11,809 nt of DNA from Candidatus Omnitrophota bacterium (GTDB lineage Bacteria; Omnitrophota; Omnitrophia; Omnitrophales; Aquincolibacteriaceae), in NCBI GenBank assembly GCA_016196565.1, contig JACPXK010000100.1, positions 1 to 11,809 on the forward strand, read 5' to 3'. Shown here one piece after another: positions 7,442 to 11,809 of the stretch (its first letter is position 1; every line of letters begins with the position of its first letter). The translations under genes were made by a program, and so were the position numbers. The notes beneath the pieces were generated by a model. That model saw only the letters and a program-made list of their open reading frames with translations, was not told the DNA's origin and made no database searches.

Positions 7442-8167
7442 ATGCTCTCTTCAGATTTTTTCCCCCATTTTGATGAATTAAGAAAAAGGATATTGATCTG
7501 GCTGGTATTTTTTTTAAGCTTTTCCTTCATTTCCTTTTTTTTTGCAGACGAAATTCTGGAAGGAATGATCTGGCCTCTACGCCGTATTGGAGCCGGTCGC
7601 CAGCTCTATTTTTACGCCCCGCATGAAGCCTTTTTGATTCATCTGAAAACCGCGTTTTTTTCCGGTTTTCTCATTTCCTGCCCGGTTTTTTTTATTCAAA
7701 TCTGGAGATTTATTATTCCCGCGCTTTACCCTCATGAAAAAAAGATTTTAGCCATTTTAATTCCTTCTTCCATTATTCTCTTTTTGACAGGGGTCCTCTT
7801 TTCATTTTTTTTGGTCCTTCCCTTCAGTCTCGGATTCTTTTTGAATTTCCGTTCCGAGCATCTTGCGCCGCTGCTTCAAGCGGGCCCGTACTTTTCTCTG
7901 ATTATGAACCTTGTGATATTATTCGGAATCCTTTTCAATTTTCCCCTTTTTATGGTGGGACTTGTGATGACCGGAATCACCTCCGTGAATTCCCTGAAAG
8001 GGATGCGCCGTTCCATGATCGTCACATTTTTTATCCTCGCAGCCCTTTTGACCCCCTCTACGGATCCAGTGAGCCAAGTCCTGCTGGCCCTCCCGCTTTG
8101 GATGCTTTATGAGCTTTCGCTTTTAGCCGCCAAGGCCCTCCCCCAAAAAACCGTTGATTCAAATTAA
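7442..8167 (+). CDS. tatC: Sec-independent protein translocase TatC
   Basis: This 241-residue, very hydrophobic protein has about six membrane segments (near 18-38, 70-95, 103-134, 150-178, 192-206 and 212-230). TatC hallmarks are visible: 'HFDELRKRI' at the N-terminus (Glu12, Arg14), 'YAPHEAF' with Pro60 and Glu62, 'IQIWRFIIPALYPHEKK' with Glu99 in the cytoplasmic loop that reads the twin-arginine signal, and 'LTPSTDPVSQ' with Asp208, followed by 'LPLWMLYEL'. It forms the receptor of the Tat complex for folded proteins in the inner membrane. No tatA or tatB gene is adjacent, so partners must be elsewhere. The ATG at 7442 is the only plausible start and has no recognisable Shine-Dalgarno. It may be co-transcribed with the ROK gene (47-bp gap) and the nuclease gene behind it (14-bp gap). 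Confidence 0.93.
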   Translation: MLSSDFFPHFDELRKRILIWLVFFLSFSFISFFFADEILEGMIWPLRRIGAGRQLYFYAPHEAFLIHLKTAFFSGFLISCPVFFIQIWRFIIPALYPHEKKILAILIPSSIILFLTGVLFSFFLVLPFSLGFFLNFRSEHLAPLLQAGPYFSLIMNLVILFGILFNFPLFMVGLVMTGITSVNSLKGMRRSMIVTFFILAALLTPSTDPVSQVLLALPLWMLYELSLLAAKALPQKTVDSN

Positions 8168-8181
8168 AGGAGAACCCATTT

Positions 8182-9234
8182 ATGAACACAACAGTATTAG
8201 CACCCTCTAAAGTCAAAGACATTTCCAACTACCCCGTTCTGCTCGGGCGTGTCCGCGAAACCCTGATTGAAGGCCAGAAGAAAATCGAGGAGCAAAAGGT
8301 CCTCACCTACTTGCAGGCGGGAAAGCATATTCACGAACATTTATTCTTTTATAAAGACCGCGCTGATTATGGAAAAGACGTGATTGAGAAACTCTCAATG
8401 GATCTTGATGTTTCTGACACCCTGCTTTATCAATGCCTTCAGGGTTATCGGGCATTTAAGAATTTGTACGCGCGTACAAATTCTCACCCGTTGCCTCCCA
8501 CCTGGGCTCATTTACGGGCTGCCATGCGAGTGCCTGATGAAAAGAAACGTTTTAACTTAATGCGTCAGGCCGTCGAAGGGGAATGGACTTCGCGAGAACT
8601 TGAAATCGAAGTCCGGAATTATCATTGGAAAGAACGTGTCTCCCAGTCTGACGGTCAAAAACCCGTAGCCTTGCCACCCGTTATCCTCGGCCCTTTTCAC
8701 ACTTACAAAATTATTCGTCCGGAAACGATTCATGACGATCAAAGGACATTACTGCTTGATTTGGGGTTTTCGATGAAAAAGGAAATGAATAATTTCCCGG
8801 GTGTGCGTTACCCTTCCGAGATCATTGTGACATCAACCCATGATTCCAAAGGCGGCTACTCCGTCATCAAAGCGGAAGATGCCACGGAAGACAGTCTATA
8901 TACTTACAAGGCTTATGTGATGAGTGTGATTGACGGCGATACTTTAAAACTCGATTTTCGACTTGGTTTTGGCGACCGCAAAGGAGAAACGATTCGATTG
9001 AATCACATAGACTGCCCCGAAATCGACACCCCCGAAGGTGTTGCCGCTAAAAAATTCGTTGAATTCCAGCTCTCTGGCTGTGAATTCGTTACGGTGAAAT
9101 CCGTTCGCACCCGTAAAGAAAAGTGGGGCCGCTACCTGGGTGACGTCTTTTTTCAAAAAAAAGGAATGAATTCCCCGGTTTATTTGAATCAATTATTGTT
9201 AGACAAAGGTCATGCGGTCAAAGTACGGAGCTAA
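8182..9234 (+). CDS. DUF1016_N-like domain fused to a staphylococcal-nuclease-type domain
   Basis: The start is well supported: AAAGGAG (8166-8172) overlaps the tatC stop and sits 9 nt before the ATG. Residues about 18-150 resemble the N-terminal domain of DUF1016/YhcG proteins ('YLQAGKHIHEHL', 'ADYGKDVIEKLSMDLDVSDTLLYQCLQGYRAF', 'TWAHLRAAM', 'WTSRELEIEV'). A middle segment (165-235, 'LLLDLGFSMKK') is unassigned. Residues about 241-350 form an SNase-like nuclease: VIDGDT (249-254), IRLNHIDCPE with Arg272, Asp277 and Glu280, and 'EKWGRYLGDVFF' with Arg317. These match all the catalytic and metal-binding positions of staphylococcal nuclease, so it should be an active calcium-type DNA/RNA endonuclease. 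There is no signal peptide, so it probably acts in the cytoplasm. DUF1016 proteins normally end in a PD-(D/E)XK nuclease; here a different nuclease occupies that place. A perfect 26-bp palindrome lies at codons 93-101. A defence or mobile-element role is inference. Confidence 0.78.
   Translation: MNTTVLAPSKVKDISNYPVLLGRVRETLIEGQKKIEEQKVLTYLQAGKHIHEHLFFYKDRADYGKDVIEKLSMDLDVSDTLLYQCLQGYRAFKNLYARTNSHPLPPTWAHLRAAMRVPDEKKRFNLMRQAVEGEWTSRELEIEVRNYHWKERVSQSDGQKPVALPPVILGPFHTYKIIRPETIHDDQRTLLLDLGFSMKKEMNNFPGVRYPSEIIVTSTHDSKGGYSVIKAEDATEDSLYTYKAYVMSVIDGDTLKLDFRLGFGDRKGETIRLNHIDCPEIDTPEGVAAKKFVEFQLSGCEFVTVKSVRTRKEKWGRYLGDVFFQKKGMNSPVYLNQLLLDKGHAVKVRS
8459..8484. repeat. Perfect 26-bp palindrome inside the DUF1016_N-SNase coding sequence
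   Basis: AGAATTTGTACGC (8459-8471) is followed directly by its exact reverse complement (8472-8484). The flanking bases (A at 8458, C at 8485) break the symmetry. It encodes N-L-Y-A-R-T-N-S (residues 94-101) in the linker between the helix ending 'GYRAFK' and 'TWAHL'. Perfect palindromes of this length are not expected by chance in coding DNA. It may be a protein-binding site, an mRNA hairpin or an in-frame palindromic insertion. Confidence 0.9.
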
Positions 9235-9336
9235 CCTTTTCTATCAGAACAAGTTATATAATTATTACTTTTATATTATATATATAATATTGAAATATTA
9301 CTTATAAATGATATAATTTTAATAAAGGAAACGTCC
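9235..9336. promoter_or_regulatory. AT-rich control region with nested palindromes before the HTH/Fic pair
   Basis: Between 9241 and 9330 only 11 of 90 bases are G or C. The region holds a perfect 18-bp palindrome ATATTATATATATAATAT (9273-9290) and an overlapping inverted repeat TAATATT-N2-AATATTA (9285-9300) that covers the -35 box. Both are plausible operators for the HTH protein encoded next. Low-complexity AT sequence produces palindromes easily, so symmetry alone is weak evidence. Confidence 0.55.
9290..9317 (+). promoter_or_regulatory. Promoter of the HTH/Fic pair
   Basis: TTGAAA (9290-9295, one mismatch) and TATAAT (9312-9317, exact) are 16 bp apart. A start near 9324 would leave only about 13 nt of leader, placing the AAAGGAA Shine-Dalgarno (9324-9330) at the very 5' end of the message. 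Another TATAAT (9283-9288) lacks a good -35 but could give a longer transcript. Confidence 0.6.
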
Positions 9337-9723
9337 ATGCAATCCCTGGGAGATCAGGTCAAACAAATAAGAGAAGCGCTCGGAATGACCCAGCAGCAAT
9401 TGGCGGCTAGGTCAGGGCTTGCGCAAAATGTGATTGCGGATATTGAAAACGGCAAACGCAGGAATTTGACGCTGCCCACCATTCACAAGTTAGCTGAGGG
9501 TTTGAACTGTCAATTTGTGCCACAATTGTCACTTCAGAAAAATATTCTGGAGCTGCGGGAGGAACAGGGTACCCGGATCGCACAAAAGATTATTTCTATG
9601 ACTTCAGGTTCGAGCGCCATTGAAATCCAGTTGCCGAGCCGGGAGTCTGTCGAAAAACAAATTACGGAACTTAAAGGCGAGCTGCTCCAAAAAGGGAATA
9701 CCGCTTTATGGCAAAAGATCTGA
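9337..9723 (+). CDS. XRE-type HTH protein, mobile mystery protein A-like
   Basis: This 128-residue protein has a helix-turn-helix of the Cro/C1 type at residues 7-60 ('VKQIREALGMTQQQLAARSGLAQNVIADIENGKRRNLTLPTIHKLAEGL'). A C-terminal tail (about 65-128) is rich in charged residues and may pair with the partner. The size, the 'GMTQQQLAARSG' core and the Fic gene directly behind it match the 'mobile mystery protein A' family, which occurs with protein B in scattered genomes. The start is supported by AAAGGAA, with 6 nt between it and the ATG. It probably binds the palindromic AT-rich region upstream and represses its own operon; acting as an antitoxin to the Fic protein is inference. I found no clear Fic-inhibitory (S/T)xxxE(G/N) helix motif in it. 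Confidence 0.8.
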   Translation: MQSLGDQVKQIREALGMTQQQLAARSGLAQNVIADIENGKRRNLTLPTIHKLAEGLNCQFVPQLSLQKNILELREEQGTRIAQKIISMTSGSSAIEIQLPSRESVEKQITELKGELLQKGNTALWQKI

Positions 9724-10313
9724 AATCTTCTTACGAGTACGGACAAACTCCGCTCGAGGATATTTCAGGCCTGCTCGCCCCAGTCAAAACTAGAGAAGCG
9801 TTGAATGATCTTGAAGCTCAAAATAACGCCAGGGCGTACGCGAAATATTTTTTATTCGACAAATCCGCGAAGAAATCAAGTCTCCTTGCTTCCCAAATGC
9901 TTTGTGACATTCACAAGGACATGTTCGGCGAAGTTTGGTCCTGGGCCGGAGAATTCCGGAAGGGTGGAGCGAAAAATATCGGGGTTCCGGCGCTGAATAT
10001 CAGATCTGAAATTCACCGGCTGATTTCCGAGGCCGGGCAATGGGAAGAAAAAAAGATGCCGCCCGCCGAAATCGCAGTAAGAATTCATCACCGGCTTGTT
10101 TTCATTCATCCCTTTGAAAATGGAAACGGCAGATGGGCAAGGCTTGTGACGAATCTTTATCTTCATCGTCACGGTCTCGCCCTGATTGAATGGCCCACGG
10201 ATTTAAAAATTGTCCGTGAAGATTTCCGGCCGAAATATTTGGCGGCCTTAAAAAAAGCAGACCACGGCGATTGCGGGCCCCTCTTGGAACTTCATCAGGC
10301 ATACGCGAAATGA
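9708..10313 (+). CDS. Fic-domain protein, mobile mystery protein B-like
   Basis: The 201-residue protein overlaps the HTH gene by 16 nt, so the two are probably translationally coupled. It opens with 'YGQTPLEDISGLL' (10-23), typical of mobile mystery protein B, and continues with 'DIHKDMFGEVWSWAGEFRKGGAKNIGV' (67-93), the region before the active site. The Fic motif is HPFENGNGRWAR (134-145), with catalytic His134 and the GNGR anion hole intact. The position usually Asp or Glu, which binds the metal, is Asn138; as I recall, Asn is common in this subfamily. Fic enzymes transfer AMP or related groups to protein side chains and often act as toxins. Activity and target here are unknown. An auto-inhibitory motif is not evident, leaving the HTH partner as the likely control. 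Confidence 0.85.
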   Translation: MAKDLKSSYEYGQTPLEDISGLLAPVKTREALNDLEAQNNARAYAKYFLFDKSAKKSSLLASQMLCDIHKDMFGEVWSWAGEFRKGGAKNIGVPALNIRSEIHRLISEAGQWEEKKMPPAEIAVRIHHRLVFIHPFENGNGRWARLVTNLYLHRHGLALIEWPTDLKIVREDFRPKYLAALKKADHGDCGPLLELHQAYAK

Positions 10314-10360
10314 ACCCGGAACCCCCAGCGAAATGGGATGTGCCCGTCCGGACGCTTCCA

Positions 10361-10408
10361 TGTAACCGCAAAGTGATAATGTCCTAATTCTGCAAAGTAG
10401 AAATGTCC
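10361..10408 (+). repeat. Left terminal inverted repeat with two AATGTCCT boxes
   Basis: This repeat starts TGTAACCGCAA and carries AATGTCCT twice (10378-10385 and 10402-10409), 24 bp apart. That spacing is a little over two helical turns, so two transposase subunits could bind the same face. The inner 17 bp are identical to the inner part of the right repeat. Confidence 0.85.
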
Positions 10409-10439
10409 TCTAGAATCACAGCCCTGAAAGGGGTGAGTG

Positions 10440-11741
10440 ATGGAAGAAGAGAGGATTCTGATGAGCAGAGAGGACTTGAAGCGGTTCAAAATTCTTGAGC
10501 AGGTAGCGAGAAAGAAAGTAAGACAGAGTAAAGCCGGGGAATGGTTGGGACTCTCAGATCGGCAAGTGAGGCGGTTAGTCCGAAGGCTACGAGCTGAAGG
10601 AGCCAAGGGTTTGGTGCATCGGTTGAGAGGAAAAGTCTCGAATCGGCAATATGCAGGAAGTTTTAAAGAGAAAGTGTTGGGGAAGTACCGGCAGAGGTAT
10701 GAAGGATTTGGGCCGACGTTAGCGTGCGAGAAGCTGGAAGAGAAGGAGAAGATTGAAGTCAGCCGTGAGACGCTGAGGAAGTGGCTGATGGCGGAAGGAT
10801 GGTGGAAGAAACGGCGACGAGTTTGCGAGCATCACGAGTGGCGGGAGCGCAAGGAATGTTTTGGAGAGATGGTGCAGGCAGATGGAAGTCATCATGACTG
10901 GCTGGAAGGACGAGGGCCGAAGCTTGTGATGATGGGCTACAGTGATGATGCGACGGGGAATGTATTTGCGAAGTTCTATGACTATGAGGGAGTGATGCCC
11001 GCAATGGACAGTTTTTACGGATATGTGAAGCTATACGGATTGCCGCTGAGTTTGTACATGGACCGGCATACGACATACCAAGGCAACCCTGGGAATTTGA
11101 AGCTTGATGAAGAGTTGGAAGGCCGGGAGAAATCGGTGACGGAATTTGGCAGAGCGCTTGAAGAGCTTGGGGTGAGATTGATTGCGGCTTATTCGCCGCA
11201 GGCGAAAGGAAGAATCGAGCGGTTATTCGGGACCTTTCAAGATCGGTTGATTAAGGAAATGCGGTTGGAGGGGATCAAGACGAAAGAAGAAGCGAATCGA
11301 TTTTTGGAGAGGTACTTACCGAAATATAACCGGCGGTTTTCGGTAAAAGCGAAGCATGGGGTTAATGTGCATCGTGCGGTTGTCAAATCGATTTGTTTAG
11401 AGCAGATTTTATCGATTCAAACCAAACGAGTGGTACGCAACGATCATACGATTCGGCATGGGAATCAGTTTTATCAAATCCTGGCCAAACAACGCTCCAA
11501 GGAAGTGGTTGTCCAAGAGCGCATCGATGGCAAGCTCTATATCACGCATAAAGGAAAAGAGCTTGAGTACCTGAAAGTCGAGCCAAGACCTAAACAAGCG
11601 GTGGACAAAAAGATCTCCAAGCCGCGAAAGCTTTGGAAACCACCCATGAGTCATCCTTACAAGCAGAGGAGTTTCGAAGCTTGCGCCGCTTTACGGGCTC
11701 GCAAAGAGAGGATGACCCTTGCTGCCAGCGCAAGCCCTTAA
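10440..11741 (+). CDS. DDE transposase, ISNCY/IS1202-like (rve integrase fold)
   Basis: I chose ATG 10440 (433 aa), 6 nt after AAAGGGG (10427-10433); an in-frame GTG at 10437 is the alternative. The N-terminus is a helix-turn-helix ('QSKAGEWLGLSDRQVRRLVRRLRAEGAKGL', 29-58) for binding the inverted repeats. The integrase core has Asp148 in 'MVQADGS', Asp208 in 'YMDRH' and Glu260 in 'PQAKGRIERLFGTFQDRL', a complete DDE triad. A C-terminal basic beta-rich region (about 318-433) follows. It catalyses cut or copy of the IS and looks intact. Base composition changes abruptly near 11390: before it the coding strand is rich in G (for example 20 G to 7 C in 10441-10500), afterwards G and C are equal (14 to 14 in 11461-11520). 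Confidence 0.88.
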   Translation: MEEERILMSREDLKRFKILEQVARKKVRQSKAGEWLGLSDRQVRRLVRRLRAEGAKGLVHRLRGKVSNRQYAGSFKEKVLGKYRQRYEGFGPTLACEKLEEKEKIEVSRETLRKWLMAEGWWKKRRRVCEHHEWRERKECFGEMVQADGSHHDWLEGRGPKLVMMGYSDDATGNVFAKFYDYEGVMPAMDSFYGYVKLYGLPLSLYMDRHTTYQGNPGNLKLDEELEGREKSVTEFGRALEELGVRLIAAYSPQAKGRIERLFGTFQDRLIKEMRLEGIKTKEEANRFLERYLPKYNRRFSVKAKHGVNVHRAVVKSICLEQILSIQTKRVVRNDHTIRHGNQFYQILAKQRSKEVVVQERIDGKLYITHKGKELEYLKVEPRPKQAVDKKISKPRKLWKPPMSHPYKQRSFEACAALRARKERMTLAASASP

Positions 11742-11760
11742 ACCGTAAAACCACAAAACC

Positions 11761-11809
11761 GGACATTTCTACTTTGCCAAGAATAGGACATTTCTAAATT
11801 GCGTTGACA
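11761..11809 (-). repeat. Right terminal inverted repeat with two AATGTCC boxes
   Basis: Read on the minus strand, this repeat begins TGTCAACGCAA and carries AATGTCC twice (complement of 11786-11792 and 11761-11767), 25 bp apart. That is one base more than on the left because of an extra G. The outer 11 bases match the left end at 9 of 11 positions. The divergence lies in the spacer between outer tip and first box. Confidence 0.85.

Larger units (their letters stand above)
10361..11809 (+). mobile_element. Complete insertion sequence, ISNCY/IS1202-like, 1449 bp
   Basis: The element begins TGTAACCGCAA and ends TTGCGTTGACA at the last base of the window. The two ends are imperfect inverted repeats over about 48 bp, including an identical 17-bp block (GCAAAGTAGAAATGTCC at 10392-10408 and its complement at 11761-11777). 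One transposase gene fills the interior. The target duplication cannot be read because the right flank is outside the window. The left flank ends GCTTCCA, just after a 10-bp palindrome CGTCCGGACG (10345-10354). Confidence 0.85.

Noticed and set aside
9235..9336. Possible replication origin or recombination site because of the extreme AT content
   Set aside because: No iterons, DnaA boxes or initiator gene; the promoter and HTH gene explain it better as a control region.
10345..10354. CGTCCGGACG palindrome 6 bp before the left IS end
   Set aside because: Too short to call an attachment or target site; mentioned only as flanking context of the insertion.

Overview
The window (about 11.8 kb, moderate GC) looks like an accessory stretch of the chromosome of a Gram-negative-type bacterium. 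It encodes two lipoproteins, a TatC translocase and carbohydrate-active enzymes, and all seven internal genes lie on the + strand. The gene mix (stand-alone GH94, glucoamylase-like lipoprotein, HTH/Fic 'mobile mystery' pair, DUF1016-type protein) would suit an uncultured lineage such as Omnitrophota or a relative, but nothing here fixes the taxonomy. The window begins inside an ISAs1-type transposase and ends on the last base of a second, complete insertion sequence, so about 10.2 kb of genes sit between two IS ends.

Region 1 (1-7394) is a sugar-handling block. A consensus sigma70-type promoter just outside the ISAs1 end drives a sugar-binding ABC lipoprotein, a GH94 phosphorylase-family enzyme and a secreted or lipid-anchored enzyme with a beta-sandwich domain plus a glucoamylase/GH144-type catalytic domain. 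A second consensus promoter, whose -35 box sits between the arms of a 9-bp inverted repeat, drives a ROK-family repressor-like regulator. GH94 and glucoamylase-like modules are also the two C-terminal parts of cyclic beta-1,2-glucan synthases. The simplest reading is cleavage of a beta-glucan (possibly beta-1,2) outside the cell, capture of the oligosaccharides by the binding protein, and phosphorolysis inside. No permease genes are present, so uptake must use a permease encoded elsewhere. An 18-bp-arm perfect hairpin lies at the GH94/lipoprotein junction and is read through as part of the lipoprotein's N-terminus.

Region 2 (7442-9234) holds tatC followed at 14 bp by an unusual protein with a DUF1016_N-like N-terminal domain fused to a complete staphylococcal-nuclease-type domain. 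Its coding sequence contains a perfect 26-bp palindrome in the inter-domain linker of the N-terminal half.

Region 3 (9235-10313) is a two-gene module, an XRE-type HTH protein overlapping a Fic protein, matching the 'mobile mystery protein A/B' pair. It is preceded by a roughly 90-bp extremely AT-rich control region with nested palindromes and a good promoter.

Region 4 (10361-11809) is a complete 1449-bp insertion sequence with a DDE transposase of the ISNCY/IS1202-like type. Its imperfect terminal inverted repeats are about 48 bp and each carries two copies of an AATGTCC box. The transposase gene changes strand composition sharply near position 11390. No tRNA, rRNA, CRISPR array or riboswitch was seen, and no intergenic gap exceeds 300 bp.
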